Shown piece after piece: positions 27,811 through 37,083 of a DNA stretch of 64,000 bases. Under the pieces are notes generated by a model that was not told the origin of the DNA, searched no databases, and saw nothing but the letters and a program-made list of their open reading frames with translations. How positions within the stretch are numbered: position 1 is the first letter of the stretch; each line of letters starts with the position of its first letter. The stretch comes from Rhodocyclaceae bacterium (GTDB lineage Bacteria > Pseudomonadota > Gammaproteobacteria > Burkholderiales > Rhodocyclaceae), in the NCBI GenBank assembly GCA_023383815.1, contig JAHDYG010000003.1, positions 1 through 64,000 of the forward strand, written 5' to 3'. The translations under genes and the position numbers were made by a program.

Positions 27811-28730
27811 CAGTCCTCCCCGTGCGACTGCGTGGCCATTCGCGCCAGTTCGCTGGCCGCATGGGCGGCGAAAGTGCTGATGAGACGGGAGCGAAACTTG
27901 TCTTTCGGAACGATGATCTCAAGTGGCGTAAACAGCCTGGGCTGGAGCGGGATGGCAACCAGCCTCCCTTCGCGCAGGTCGCGCTGGATCGCCGCATTCG
28001 AGGCGATCGCGTAGCCGATCCCCTGCGCGGCGAGATACTTGACACTCGCAAGGCTACCCAGCTCTGCGCAGACGTTCAGTTCATTCACCCCGATTCCGGC
28101 CTCCTCGAAGAATCCTTCGGCCAGCACCCGGATCGCATTGCCTGGATCCCTCGTGATGAAGGGGTGGTCAATCAGGTCACGCGCAGTCAGGACTGGGCGC
28201 CCGGACAGTGCATGACCGGGCTGGCAGATCACGAGCAGTTCATCCTGCGCAACCGAATGTCGCTCGATCGAAGGCTGGTCGGTTGCAATCTCGATGAGTC
28301 CGATGTCGAGCTCGCGCGACGCGACACGGTCCTCGGTCAACTGGGAATTTCCGACCACGACCCTGGGCAGAACTCGCGGATACTTGCGCTTGAAGCCTTC
28401 GAGAAGACGTGGCAGCCAGTAGGCGGCAATCGTCGTGCTGGTGCCGATATTGACCGCTCCGGCCAGTTCGTCCGTCAGTTCGGATACTCTCGATTCGAGT
28501 TCATCCGACAGATCGAGGATGCGCTCTGCGTACGCGGCGACGATCTCCCCGGCCGCCGTGAGACCGATTCGCCCATGTCCACGCTCGATCAAGCGCGTGT
28601 TGTAGTGCTCCTCCAGCTGCTTGATCTGGAAGGTGACCGCCGGCTGGGTCATGAACAGATGCTCCGCAGCACGGGTAAACGAACCGTGTTTGGCAACGGC
28701 ATTGAACACCTGAAGTCTGCGATCGGCCAC
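27810..28730 (-). CDS. LysR-family transcriptional regulator
   Basis: 306 aa. N-terminal winged HTH (RLQVFNAVAKHGSFTRAAEHL, MTQPAVTFQIKQLEEH) followed by a periplasmic-binding-like effector domain from about 90. It resembles the CbbR/CysL branch, but the target and ligand are unknown. GTG at 28730 is chosen because AGGAAGAGG lies 7 nt upstream; the ATG 33 bases further left has no ribosome site. Just upstream of radA; divergent from lplT, which it may regulate. Confidence 0.88.
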   Translation of the reverse strand: MADRRLQVFNAVAKHGSFTRAAEHLFMTQPAVTFQIKQLEEHYNTRLIERGHGRIGLTAAGEIVAAYAERILDLSDELESRVSELTDELAGAVNIGTSTTIAAYWLPRLLEGFKRKYPRVLPRVVVGNSQLTEDRVASRELDIGLIEIATDQPSIERHSVAQDELLVICQPGHALSGRPVLTARDLIDHPFITRDPGNAIRVLAEGFFEEAGIGVNELNVCAELGSLASVKYLAAQGIGYAIASNAAIQRDLREGRLVAIPLQPRLFTPLEIIVPKDKFRSRLISTFAAHAASELARMATQSHGED

Positions 28731-28814
28731 TTGAACCTCTTCCTGCACACTGATGGAGCGCATTTAAGCACATTTGATGCATCCCCCGTCGTCACGGGAA
28801 CTTGCGCTACGGGA

Positions 28815-28844
28815 GCGACAAGCCCAAGGCCTTCGTGCTATAAC
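28815..28844 (+). promoter_or_regulatory. Candidate promoter of lplT
   Basis: TGCTATAAC (28836-28844) is an extended -10 box, with GCGACA (28815-28820) 18 bp upstream as a partial -35. A start site near 28851 fits translation from ATG 28882, not from the longer open frame. Confidence 0.5.
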
Positions 28845-28881
28845 CCGCCATCCTCCCTACCTGCGGCTGCAGATCGACTCG

Positions 28882-30132
28882 ATGCCGGGCGGCTTCTACA
28901 TCATCATGGCGGCGCAGTTCTTTTCCGCCCTGGCAGACAATGCGCTGCTGATCATCGCGATCGCCCTGCTTCGCGACATGTCGGCTCCGGAGCAGTTCGA
29001 GCCGCTCCTGAAGCTGTTCTTCACGCTCTCTTACGTCCTGCTGGCCGCCTTCGTGGGCGCATTCGCCGACTCGATGCCGAAGTGGCGAGTGATGCTGATC
29101 AGCAACACGGTGAAGATCGGTGGGTGCCTGATGCTCTTGCTCGGAAGTCATCCCTTGCTCGGCTACGCCGTGATCGGGCTCGGTGCGGCGGCCTACTCAC
29201 CTGCGAAATACGGAATTCTCACCGAGTACCTGCCCCATCGCCTGCTGGTCGTTGCCAACGGATGGATCGAGGGGCTGACCGTCGGAGCGATCATTGCCGG
29301 CACCGTGCTCGGAGGGCTGCTGATCCACCCGGATGTGATGCACTGGCTTGGCGGGAGGGAGGTGCCATTGCTCGACAGCGGCTTTCAGTGTGCGATCGCC
29401 CTGGTGGGCGCCCTGTACCTGATAGCCGCAGCGTTCAACGCCTACATTCCGGACACCGGCGTGGACCACAAACCGCTCAAGAACAACCCGCTCTATCTCG
29501 TTCATGATTTCCGCCACTGTCTCAAGCTCCTGTGGCGTGACAAGCTCGGACAGATCTCGCTTGCCGTGACCACCCTGTTCTGGGGGGCCGGAGCAACGCT
29601 CCAGTTCATCGTGATCAAGTGGGCCGAGCACAACCTCGGCTTCGATCTCTCGCAGGCGTCGATGCTGCAGGGCGTCGTGGCGATCGGAATCGCAATCGGA
29701 TCGGTACTCGCCGCACGGTTGATCTCCCTTCGCGGCTCGGTCAGGGTCATTCCGCTCGGAATTGCGATGGGGCTCGTCGTACTGACGATGATCTTCGTCA
29801 CCCATGCATGGATCGCGATGGCCCTGATGGTGCTCGTCGGCGCACTCGCCGGGTTCTTTGTCGTGCCGATGAACGCCCTGCTGCAGCACCGCGGCCATAT
29901 CCTGATGGGCGCCGGTCACTCGATCGCGGTGCAGAACTTCAACGAGAACCTGTCGATTCTCGCAATGACTGGAACGTACGCCCTCCTCCTGCTTTTCGGT
30001 CTTTCGATCAACGGCGTGATCGTCCTGTTCGGCTTGTTCGTTGCCATTACGATGTTGCTCGTGAAAGGACGGCACGAAGCCAATCAGCGAGAGCACGACT
30101 CCGTGGCTTTGCTGGACGACAGACGGCACTGA
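28882..30132 (+). CDS. lplT: Lysophospholipid transporter LplT
   Basis: 416 aa major-facilitator protein with about 12 membrane helices. It begins MPGGFYIIMAAQFFSALADN, the family N-terminus; the frame is open 108 bases upstream, but a promoter falls inside that part. LplT flips lysophospholipids across the inner membrane for reacylation, usually by Aas; aas is not fused or adjacent here. The gene ends convergently with the uracil-DNA glycosylase gene. Confidence 0.85.
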   Translation: MPGGFYIIMAAQFFSALADNALLIIAIALLRDMSAPEQFEPLLKLFFTLSYVLLAAFVGAFADSMPKWRVMLISNTVKIGGCLMLLLGSHPLLGYAVIGLGAAAYSPAKYGILTEYLPHRLLVVANGWIEGLTVGAIIAGTVLGGLLIHPDVMHWLGGREVPLLDSGFQCAIALVGALYLIAAAFNAYIPDTGVDHKPLKNNPLYLVHDFRHCLKLLWRDKLGQISLAVTTLFWGAGATLQFIVIKWAEHNLGFDLSQASMLQGVVAIGIAIGSVLAARLISLRGSVRVIPLGIAMGLVVLTMIFVTHAWIAMALMVLVGALAGFFVVPMNALLQHRGHILMGAGHSIAVQNFNENLSILAMTGTYALLLLFGLSINGVIVLFGLFVAITMLLVKGRHEANQREHDSVALLDDRRH

Positions 30133-30177
30133 CCCGATCGATGCCGGCAAGAAAGGCGCCGCTGTGCTGCAGCACGC

Positions 30178-30999
30178 TCAGTCGCGTCGTGCCATCAGCC
30201 GCCGCGCACGGCAAAGATCTTCCCAGGCCTTGCACTTGTCAGCCGGATTGCGGAGCAGGTAAGCCGGGTGATAAGTCACGACCACCGGAATCTGGTCGTA
30301 GGAAAACTCCTTGCCGCGTGCCGCATTGATGCGTACCTCCATGCCGAGCAGGGTTTCAGCAGCCGGGCGTCCGAGCGCGATCAGAATACGTGGCTGTATG
30401 AGGCGGATCTGCCTTTCGAGGAACGGCAGGCACGCCGCAATCTCATCGGCGGCGGGCGTGCGATTCAACGGTGGCCTGCACTTGACGGTATTCGCGATAT
30501 ATACGCCCTCGCCGCGCACGAGTCCGATTGCAGCCAGCATCGCATCGAGCAGTTTGCCAGCCTGCCCGACGAAAGGCTCTCCTCGCCGGTCCTCCTCGGA
30601 TCCTGGCGCTTCCCCGACCAGCATCCAGGGCCCCTGGCGATCCCCTACGCCCGGCACAGCCTGCCGGCGCTGCTCACACAGGCGGCAAGCCGTGCAGGCG
30701 CGTATCTCGCGCTCCAGTTCCTCCCACTGCGCACCCGCAATCCGCGCGACCCGTGCATCCGTACCGATCGACGGGCACGCGCTGGGGGTGGCCTGTGCCA
30801 CGAGGGCCGGCTCGAGCACTCGCGGTTCCGGCGTGAACGCGGTCGTCTCGACGAGTATCCCGGACCCTGCGCAATCTTCCTCCCGGGCCACCGAACACTC
30901 GGCGAGTTCGTTCTGAGCGCAGGCAGAGGCACGGGAGCGTTGGCGCCATAACGGCGTCAGACCCATCTCTCGCAGGACGGATTCCCGGCGCGCACTCAT
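30178..30999 (-). CDS. Uracil-DNA glycosylase, family 4 (Fe-S type)
   Basis: 273 aa. The C-terminal 190 residues form the catalytic domain: cysteines in CTACRLCEQ, the GEAPGSEEDRRGEPFVGQAG active-site motif, TVKCRPP and the HPAYLLRNP motif. It excises uracil from DNA and carries a [4Fe-4S] cluster. The N-terminal 85 residues are a low-complexity, poorly conserved extension, common in betaproteobacteria. Start overlaps the rimI stop by four bases. Confidence 0.9.
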   Translation of the reverse strand: MSARRESVLREMGLTPLWRQRSRASACAQNELAECSVAREEDCAGSGILVETTAFTPEPRVLEPALVAQATPSACPSIGTDARVARIAGAQWEELEREIRACTACRLCEQRRQAVPGVGDRQGPWMLVGEAPGSEEDRRGEPFVGQAGKLLDAMLAAIGLVRGEGVYIANTVKCRPPLNRTPAADEIAACLPFLERQIRLIQPRILIALGRPAAETLLGMEVRINAARGKEFSYDQIPVVVTYHPAYLLRNPADKCKAWEDLCRARRLMARRD

Positions 31000-31451
31000 C
31001 TCAGATCTGCCCGCATCACATGCGCATCCTCACGACCGCCGCCGGGTGCCGGGTAGTAGTTTCGGCGGCGGCCGATCGGTTCGAAGCCGTGACGACGGTA
31101 GAGTTCGAGCGCAGCCATGTTGGTCGGCCGGACTTCGAGGAAAAACTGCGATGCACCCTGCTCCCGTGCCAGGTCGAAGAGAAAGACGAGGCAGGCCGAC
31201 GCGAGCCCGCGTCGATGCATCGCCCGCACTACGCTCAAGTTCAGCAGGTGCGCTTCGTCCAGCACGAGCAGCATGACCGCGTAGGCGACCGGACTTCGGT
31301 CGACCCGCGCGACCCAGGCGCTGTATCCGGCATCGAGTGCGTCCGAGAAATTTCCCCGCGTCCAGGGAAAAGCATGCAGGTCCTGTTCGTGCTCGACAAC
31401 CCAGTCGAGATCCACGTGGGTCATCGGCTCGAACGTTGGCTGGAGCTTCAT
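30996..31451 (-). CDS. rimI: Ribosomal-protein-alanine N-acetyltransferase RimI
   Basis: 151 aa GNAT acetyltransferase. The acetyl-CoA loop region is LSVVRAMHRRGLASACL, and FLEVRPTNMAALELYRRHGFEPIGRRRNYY is the RimI-type C-terminal half. It acetylates the N-terminus of ribosomal protein S18. It sits 6 bp after tsaB, a frequent pairing. Confidence 0.9.
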   Translation of the reverse strand: MKLQPTFEPMTHVDLDWVVEHEQDLHAFPWTRGNFSDALDAGYSAWVARVDRSPVAYAVMLLVLDEAHLLNLSVVRAMHRRGLASACLVFLFDLAREQGASQFFLEVRPTNMAALELYRRHGFEPIGRRRNYYPAPGGGREDAHVMRADLR

Positions 31452-31457
31452 GCGTTC

Positions 31458-32147
31458 TCAGGCCTTCCCGCCCCGGGCAAGCCGCTCGGCCGTGGTCAGC
31501 GCTACCTTGTTCCGGACGTACAGTGGAGCCGCCTGTTCCGGCGGCAGAAGCCCACCATCCTCGATCATTCGCACGGCCAGTCTGGCGATGCTGGAGGCCT
31601 GCGGCACGGCAATCGCGTCATGTCCGATCGAGGAGGCCGACAAACGTCGAAGCAAGGATGGGTGAGCGCCGAACGCCGATCCAGCGAGATACCACTGCGT
31701 CCCGGGCGGCAACTGCATCTGCTCGGGCACCTGACAGTCCGGCCCGGCAATCAGGACCGGGAATCCGTCAAGAACACGAAACGCAGCCGAGTAGACTTCC
31801 CCCATGCGCGCATCGGTCGCAGCAAGGACGTACTCATGGCCACTCATCGCGCTCAGCGCTGCGAGGCTGGACACGGGGACGACACCGATACCGGCTCCGG
31901 TTGCGAGCCCCTGCGCAACGGCGCAGGCCAGACGCAATCCGGTGAAGGCGCCTGGCCCAGCACCGAAGGCGATTGCGTCAAGCTCGCCCAGCGGCTGATC
32001 GTTGTCCACGATCAGCTCGGAAATGGTCTTCAGCAAACGTTCCGAATGGGTCGAGTGTCCGTCGAGCGCGCGTTCGACGACTCGTTCGTCGCACAGCAAC
32101 GCAACCGTCGCGTGCTCGCAGGAAGTTTCGATGGCCAGGATCTTCAT
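31458..32147 (-). CDS. tsaB: tRNA t6A biosynthesis protein TsaB
   Basis: 229 aa ASKHA-fold protein. It starts MKILAIETSCEHATVAL and contains AFGAGPGAFTGLRLACAVAQGLA, both family hallmarks. It scaffolds TsaD and TsaE to make threonylcarbamoyl-adenosine at position 37 of tRNAs. Followed by rimI and the uracil-DNA glycosylase gene on the same strand. Confidence 0.93.
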   Translation of the reverse strand: MKILAIETSCEHATVALLCDERVVERALDGHSTHSERLLKTISELIVDNDQPLGELDAIAFGAGPGAFTGLRLACAVAQGLATGAGIGVVPVSSLAALSAMSGHEYVLAATDARMGEVYSAAFRVLDGFPVLIAGPDCQVPEQMQLPPGTQWYLAGSAFGAHPSLLRRLSASSIGHDAIAVPQASSIARLAVRMIEDGGLLPPEQAAPLYVRNKVALTTAERLARGGKA

Positions 32148-32186
32148 AGCGCGGCCATTCTACCGGCTGTCGCCGGTGCGTCGAAA

Positions 32187-32495
32187 TCAGCGTTGCGGAA
32201 ATCCGCTGCGCATCACGCCCCCGGGGCGTTCGCCGTAGGCGCTGCGCATCGCCTCGCGCAGCTCCCGGTTGCGCGCCGTACGTTCGTCGATCGACAGGGG
32301 TCTGGCGGGTTCGTCAGCTCGCGGCAGTTCACCTTCGACCAGCATTCGGCGCAGTGACAGCCACCGGTCCTCGACACTCTCGACCCTGGCAACCGGCTCG
32401 CTCGAATGCTCGATGAGATCCCCGTGGATGCCCTCCCAGGCGTACGAACAGGCGGGTGCAAGCACGAACATCCCCGCGGCAAGAAACCGGCGCAT
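32187..32495 (-). CDS. Small exported protein of unknown function
   Basis: 102 aa. Residues 1-19 form a signal peptide (MRRFLAAGMFVLAPACSYA) with likely cleavage before WEG. The Cys inside it does not sit in a good lipobox, so signal peptidase I is more likely than lipoprotein export. The mature part is charged, has no cysteine and ends GVMRSGFPQR. The frame is open to the left, but the signal peptide sets the start. Upstream of tsaB by 39 bp on the same strand; function not recognised. Confidence 0.6.
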   Translation of the reverse strand: MRRFLAAGMFVLAPACSYAWEGIHGDLIEHSSEPVARVESVEDRWLSLRRMLVEGELPRADEPARPLSIDERTARNRELREAMRSAYGERPGGVMRSGFPQR

Positions 32496-32786
32496 GGCCG
32501 GGGTGGAACTGCGGCGGCGGTATCGGAGGTCCGGATGCCGCCAGGGAATGCAGGAATGAACGGTTTGCAGTGCGTGCACGGGTTCTGGATGGGCTTGCGC
32601 TACAGGAGATGCGACAACATACCGCAAAGCTGCGATCTCGCGTGTCGCAGCCGCGCCACACCCCAGGTGCAGTTTGTAAGCGGATATTGCCTCACGCACG
32701 TCGCTTTACGAAGCGTTACCGGCAGTCGTGCCGAACGGTGTCTTCGCCTCTGGCATGCTCGCGGGGCACACGCTAGGATGGCGCAT
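32496..32786. promoter_or_regulatory. Divergent promoter region before the OmpR-like gene
   Basis: 291 bp between the small exported protein and the response regulator. TAGGAT (32774-32779) lies only 7 bp before the ATG at 32787 and is the best -10 candidate on the plus strand; the -35 region is weak. No other structure was noticed. Confidence 0.35.
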
Positions 32787-33506
32787 ATGAATACGAAAAC
32801 CCGCTACAAAGTGCTGCTGGTCGACGATGACGCACGCCTGCGAGACCTGCTCACGCGCTATCTGATGGAACAAGGGTTCTCGATCAAGGCGGTGGGCGAT
32901 GCCGGTTCGATGGATCGTGCGCTGCACCGTGAGCATTTCGACCTCATCGTCCTCGATCTGATGCTGCCCGGCGAAGACGGCCTCGCAATCTGCCGCAGGC
33001 TGCGTGCCGATGAGAACCAGATCCCGATCGTAATGCTCACGGCCAAGGGCGATGAAGTCGATCGCATCATCGGGCTTGAGATGGGTGCGGACGACTATCT
33101 TCCCAAACCATTCAACCCGCGCGAGCTCGTTGCCCGGATCCATGCCGTCATGCGGCGGCGGCCGACCCAGCTGCCGGGTGCTCCGACCATCGACAATGAA
33201 GTGGTCGGATTCGGAAACGTCCAGGTCCATCTCGGTACCCGGACGCTGACACGCGATGGCGAGGAGATTGCGCTCACAACGGGTGAATTCTCATTGCTGA
33301 AGGTGCTGTTGCAGCATCCGCGCCAGCCGCTGTCGCGAGACAAGCTGATGGAGCTGGCACGCGGCCGTGAGTACGGCGTCTTCGATCGTGCGATCGATGT
33401 TCAGGTGAGCAGGTTACGCAAGCTCGTGGAGGACGATCCGGCCAAACCCCGTTACATCCAGACCGTGTGGGGATACGGCTACGTGTTCGTACCCGATGAA
33501 GTCTGA
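32787..33506 (+). CDS. ompR: OmpR-family response regulator
   Basis: 239 aa. Receiver domain 1-125 with Asp13/Asp14 and phospho-acceptor Asp57 (LIVLDLMLPGEDG). The winged-helix output domain ends with the typical IDVQVSRLRKLVEDDP and TVWGYGYVFVP. The KFNPRELVARIHAVMRR-type linker follows OmpR closely. An ATG at 32778 would add three residues. No Shine-Dalgarno sequence is seen. Six bases separate it from the kinase gene; together they form an EnvZ/OmpR-type osmosensing or envelope-stress pair. Confidence 0.88.
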   Translation: MNTKTRYKVLLVDDDARLRDLLTRYLMEQGFSIKAVGDAGSMDRALHREHFDLIVLDLMLPGEDGLAICRRLRADENQIPIVMLTAKGDEVDRIIGLEMGADDYLPKPFNPRELVARIHAVMRRRPTQLPGAPTIDNEVVGFGNVQVHLGTRTLTRDGEEIALTTGEFSLLKVLLQHPRQPLSRDKLMELARGREYGVFDRAIDVQVSRLRKLVEDDPAKPRYIQTVWGYGYVFVPDEV

Positions 33507-33511
33507 CCCCG

Positions 33512-34960
33512 GTGAGCAGCGAAACCGGCACCCAGGAATCCAGACCCCACCCTCTGCTGCAGGGATTGCAGCAACTGACGCTGCGGATCTTTCCGCACAC
33601 GCTGCTGTGGCAGACGTTTCTGCTCATGGGGCTGGTGCTGGTGCTTGCGCTGGCGATATGGTCCCAGATCTTTCGCCATTTCCAGGAGCCCGCCAGGGCG
33701 AGAGACCTCGCGCAGATGGTGGCAAGCGTGGTGAACCTCACGCGGACTGCCCTGGTCAATGCCGAAGTCGCCAAGAGAACCGAGCTACTGATCGATCTCG
33801 CCGCACTGGAAGGCATCCGGATCTACCCCTCTGAAGAAAGTGACGACCTGGGCCGTCTTCCGGATACGCGGCCCATGCGCCTGCTCACGGCGGAGATCCG
33901 GCGCAACCTCGGCGCGCATACGAGGTTCGCGTCGCGCTGGAAAACCCTGGACGGATTCTGGGTCAGTTTCCGTCTGGACCCTCATGACACCGATGATTTC
34001 TGGGTGATGCTGCCCGCCGAGCGACTTCAGGCTCCGGTCGCGGTCGACTGGCTGGCGTGGGTGAGTGGCGCCTTGCTCGTGACCCTGCTCGGTGCCGCCC
34101 TGATCGTCGCGCACATCAGCCTGCCGCTGCGTAACCTCGCCCGTGCGGCGAACCTGGTCGGGCGCGGGCACAAGCCCCCTGCCCTGCCCGAGAGCGGGCC
34201 GACGGAAATCGCCGCAGTCGCCCGGGCCTTCAATCAGATGGCTGGTGATCTCGCGCGAACCGACGCCGATCGCGCCTTGATTCTCGCAGGCGTATCACAT
34301 GACCTTCGAACACCGCTCGCGCGCTTGCGTCTGGGCGTGGAGATGTCGGGCGCGCCGGATCCGGAAGTCGCCGCGATGGTGACGGATATCGAAGAGATGG
34401 ATCGGATCATCGGGCAGTTCCTCGATTTTGGCCGGGGCGACCCGCAGGAGCCCAAGCGTCCTGAGGACCTGAGCGCACTGGTTGCTGGACTTCTGGAACC
34501 TTATTGCTTGCGTGGCACCCCCTTCGCGCTCGATCTGCCGGAGCGCCTGCAGATTCCCGTGCGGGCCCTGTCGCTCAGGCGTGCCATTGCGAATCTCGTT
34601 GACAACGCGATCCGCTATGCAGGCAAGGACCGTGAGATCACGGTTATCCTCCGGACCTCCGGTAACGAAGCACAACTCGAAGTCTCCGACCGTGGCCCCG
34701 GCATTCCGGAGCATGAGATCGAGCGGCTTCGCCATCCGTTCACCCGTCTCGAAAGCGCCCGCTCCGACGCAAGAGGGGCCGGACTCGGTCTCGCGATCGT
34801 CGACCGGATCATGCGGGCGCATGACGGGAGGCTGTCTCTTGCCCCACGGACCGGCGGCGGGCTGCAGGCGATCCTGCACCTCCCACTTGCGACCGGAGGC
34901 GAGAGCTTGCCGGCCGACCGCATCCGGGGAACGCCGCCCGATGAGGAGGAACCAGCATGA
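33512..34960 (+). CDS. envZ: EnvZ-like sensor histidine kinase
   Basis: 482 aa with GTG start. Membrane helices at about 32-54 and 180-202 enclose a periplasmic domain of about 125 residues. HAMP follows (about 200-255), then the phospho-acceptor His263 in AGVSHDLRTPLAR. The ATPase domain shows NLVDNAIRYAG, DRGPGIP and GAGLGLAIV. It phosphorylates the preceding regulator. The stimulus is not deducible, and the periplasmic domain need not match the E. coli ligand. Confidence 0.85.
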   Translation: MSSETGTQESRPHPLLQGLQQLTLRIFPHTLLWQTFLLMGLVLVLALAIWSQIFRHFQEPARARDLAQMVASVVNLTRTALVNAEVAKRTELLIDLAALEGIRIYPSEESDDLGRLPDTRPMRLLTAEIRRNLGAHTRFASRWKTLDGFWVSFRLDPHDTDDFWVMLPAERLQAPVAVDWLAWVSGALLVTLLGAALIVAHISLPLRNLARAANLVGRGHKPPALPESGPTEIAAVARAFNQMAGDLARTDADRALILAGVSHDLRTPLARLRLGVEMSGAPDPEVAAMVTDIEEMDRIIGQFLDFGRGDPQEPKRPEDLSALVAGLLEPYCLRGTPFALDLPERLQIPVRALSLRRAIANLVDNAIRYAGKDREITVILRTSGNEAQLEVSDRGPGIPEHEIERLRHPFTRLESARSDARGAGLGLAIVDRIMRAHDGRLSLAPRTGGGLQAILHLPLATGGESLPADRIRGTPPDEEEPA

Positions 34961-35019
34961 ACTGCGATTCCGCCGGTGCCCCTGACCACAAGCACGCGCT
35001 CGACGACCCGGTCTGGCGC

Positions 35020-35025
35020 TATAAT
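35020..35025 (+). promoter_or_regulatory. TATAAT box directly before yciB
   Basis: A perfect -10 hexamer ends 8 nt before the ATG at 35034. No good -35 is present at 16-18 bp. A transcript initiating at the usual distance would begin within a few bases of the ATG, so the mRNA would be leaderless or nearly so. Confidence 0.4.
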
Positions 35026-35033
35026 CCTCGCGC

Positions 35034-35642
35034 ATGAAATTTCTCTTCGACCTGATGCCTGTCCTGCTCTTCTTCGGCGCTTACAAGCTTGCCGGAAAGA
35101 ATGAGCAAACCGCCTTCGAACTCGCATCAGGGTGGCTGGGCCAGGGGATCCAGGCTGCTCAAGCGCCGATCCTGATCGCAACGTGCGTCGCGATGGCTGC
35201 GAGCTTCGGGCAGATCGCGTGGGTCTGGAGCCGTCACCGCAAGGTCGAGACGACGCTGTGGATCAGCTTCGCCGTGATCGTCCTGTTCGGTGGGGCAACC
35301 CTGCTCTTTCACGATCCGACCTTCTTCAAGTGGAAGCCGACCGTCCTCTACTGGCTGTTCGGAGGCTCGCTCGCCGTCACCGCATTGGCATTCGATCGCA
35401 ATCTGATGAGAACGATGCTGGAGTCCCAGATCCGTCTTCCCGATCCTGTATGGACACGACTCAACATCGCCTGGGCCGGCTTCTTCCTGTTGATGGGATG
35501 CCTCAACCTCGTTTTTGCCTACGGATTTTCGGAAGAGGCCTGGGTGAACTTCAAGCTGTTTGGAGGGATGGGTTTGATGCTGGTTTTCGTGCTTCTCCAG
35601 GGGCTCTATCTTTCCCGACATCTTGAAGAGGAAGCAGGCTGA
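35034..35642 (+). CDS. yciB: Inner membrane septation protein A family (YciB/IspZ)
   Basis: 202 aa membrane protein with five or six helices. It begins [21 protein letters not shown] and contains [14 protein letters not shown], both typical. Family members affect septation and envelope integrity. No ribosome site precedes the ATG, but a TATAAT does. The stop overlaps the next ATG (TGATG), so it is coupled to yciI. Confidence 0.9.
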   Translation: MKFLFDLMPVLLFFGAYKLAGKNEQTAFELASGWLGQGIQAAQAPILIATCVAMAASFGQIAWVWSRHRKVETTLWISFAVIVLFGGATLLFHDPTFFKWKPTVLYWLFGGSLAVTALAFDRNLMRTMLESQIRLPDPVWTRLNIAWAGFFLLMGCLNLVFAYGFSEEAWVNFKLFGGMGLMLVFVLLQGLYLSRHLEEEAG

Positions 35643-35941
35643 TGCTTTATGTACTCATCGGCGAAGATGCGCCGGACCGTCTGGACGCCCGTATGACCGC
35701 TCGTCCAGCCCACCTTGCACGACTCGAAGCGCTTCGTGATCAGGGCAGGCTGGTGCTCGCTGGTCCGATGCCGGCGATTGATTCAGCGGACCCGGGGCCA
35801 GCAGGCTATTGCGGTAGCCTGATCGTCGCGGAGTTCGCGAACCTCGAGGAGGCCGAACGCTGGCTCATGGAAGACCCTTACGTGACGCAAGGCGTCTTTG
35901 CCCGCACCAGGGTTCATCCATATCGCAAGGTGCTTCCATGA
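35642..35941 (+). CDS. YciI-like protein
   Basis: 99 aa ferredoxin-like fold of the YciI/YCII family. LARLEALRDQGRLVLAGPMP and the C-terminal EERWLMEDPYVTQGVF-like segment are characteristic; a His/Asp pair in this family is thought to be catalytic, but no reaction is established. It overlaps yciB at its start and bolA at its stop (ATGA). Confidence 0.85.
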   Translation: MLYVLIGEDAPDRLDARMTARPAHLARLEALRDQGRLVLAGPMPAIDSADPGPAGYCGSLIVAEFANLEEAERWLMEDPYVTQGVFARTRVHPYRKVLP

Positions 35942-36228
35942 GCCGCATCGATGCAATCCGGCAACGTCTGGCCATCCTGGAGCCACTACTGCTCGAAATC
36001 GAAGACGAGAGTGCCCTGCATGCGGGACATGCCGGCGCGCGCAGCGGGGGCGGACATTTCCGGCTGACGATCGTTGCGGATTGTTTCAGCGGGCGCAATA
36101 CGGTCGCCCGCCACCGTATGATTTACGACGCACTTGGCGAACTGATGCGTACGAATATCCACGCATTGGCCATCCGGGCACTTACGGCCGATGAGGCCAA
36201 ACTTTCAACCACCCGAAAGGAAACTTGA
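35938..36228 (+). CDS. BolA-family protein
   Basis: 96 aa. The BolA fold is shown by RIDAIRQRLAILEPLLLEIED, GGHFRLTIVADCFSGRNTVARHRMIYDALGELM (trimmed at both ends) and the invariant HALAIRALT. BolA proteins work with monothiol glutaredoxins in Fe-S trafficking or as DNA-binding regulators. Coupled to the genes on both sides. Confidence 0.88.
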   Translation: MSRIDAIRQRLAILEPLLLEIEDESALHAGHAGARSGGGHFRLTIVADCFSGRNTVARHRMIYDALGELMRTNIHALAIRALTADEAKLSTTRKET

Positions 36229-37016
36229 TGAAACGTCTGCCGAGCCGCCTGGCCCTGTCCCTCCTGGCCAGTTTCTTTGTTGCATGGTCCGCCCACGCGG
36301 CTGATCCGGTTGCCACCGTCAACGGTACGGCGATCCCCGCCTCCAGGGCTGCCGTGATGATGGACGAACAGAAGGCGCAGGGTGCCCCCGAAAGCGCTGA
36401 ACTCAAGGATGCCATCCGCGAAGAGCTGATCCGCAGGGAAGTGCTCGCTCAGGCAGCTTCCAAGGCGGGCTTCGACAAGCGTTCCGAGATTCAGGCGCAG
36501 ATGGATCTTGCGCGCCAGGCGGTCCTGATCCGCGCTTACCTGCAGGACTATGTCAAGAACAACCCGGTGTCCGATGCCGAACTGCAGAAGGAATACGACG
36601 CGATCAAGGCGCGGATGACGGGCAAGGAATACAAGGCACGTCATATCCTGGTCGAAACCGAAGACGAAGCGAAGGCGGTGATCGACAATCTCAAGGCCGG
36701 AACGGATTTCGCGGAGCTTTCCGCCAAGCACAGCAAGGATCCCGGCTCCAAGGATCGGGGTGGAGAACTCGGCTGGAGCAGCCCCGACATGTTCGTGAAG
36801 CCGTTTTCCGACGCCATGGTGGCGCTCGAAAAGGGTCAGCGCACCGCCGCACCGGTCAAGAGCGACTTCGGCTACCACGTCATCCAGCTCGATGATGTGC
36901 GCGATGTCCAGCCGCCGCCGATGGAGGAAGTCAAGCCGCAACTGCAGCAGCGCATTCAACAATCGAAGGTTGAAACCCACCTGAACGAATTGCGCGAAAA
37001 GGCGAAAGTAAAGTAA
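36228..37016 (+). CDS. Periplasmic parvulin-type peptidyl-prolyl isomerase
   Basis: 262 aa. Signal peptide 1-22 ending in SAHA, an N-terminal helical chaperone segment, and a parvulin domain at about 130-225 with KARHILVETEDEA, AELSAKHSKDPGSKDRGGELGW and GYHVIQLDD. It assists folding of exported proteins. ATG 36228 overlaps the bolA stop (TGATG) and follows AAAGGA; the TTG three bases earlier is not needed. A hairpin ends the operon. Confidence 0.92.
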   Translation: MKRLPSRLALSLLASFFVAWSAHAADPVATVNGTAIPASRAAVMMDEQKAQGAPESAELKDAIREELIRREVLAQAASKAGFDKRSEIQAQMDLARQAVLIRAYLQDYVKNNPVSDAELQKEYDAIKARMTGKEYKARHILVETEDEAKAVIDNLKAGTDFAELSAKHSKDPGSKDRGGELGWSSPDMFVKPFSDAMVALEKGQRTAAPVKSDFGYHVIQLDDVRDVQPPPMEEVKPQLQQRIQQSKVETHLNELREKAKVK

Positions 37017-37043
37017 TAGAGTCGCGGCAATTCGTTGAAAAGC

Positions 37044-37073
37044 GCGGGGGCCGTCCGGATGGAGAGCCCCCGC
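37044..37073 (+). terminator. Terminator after the parvulin gene
   Basis: GCGGGGGC (37044-37051) pairs with GCCCCCGC (37066-37073) around a 14-nt loop, followed by TTCCGTTTCACTT. The tail is a moderate T-run. Confidence 0.6.
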
Positions 37074-37083
37074 TTCCGTTTCA

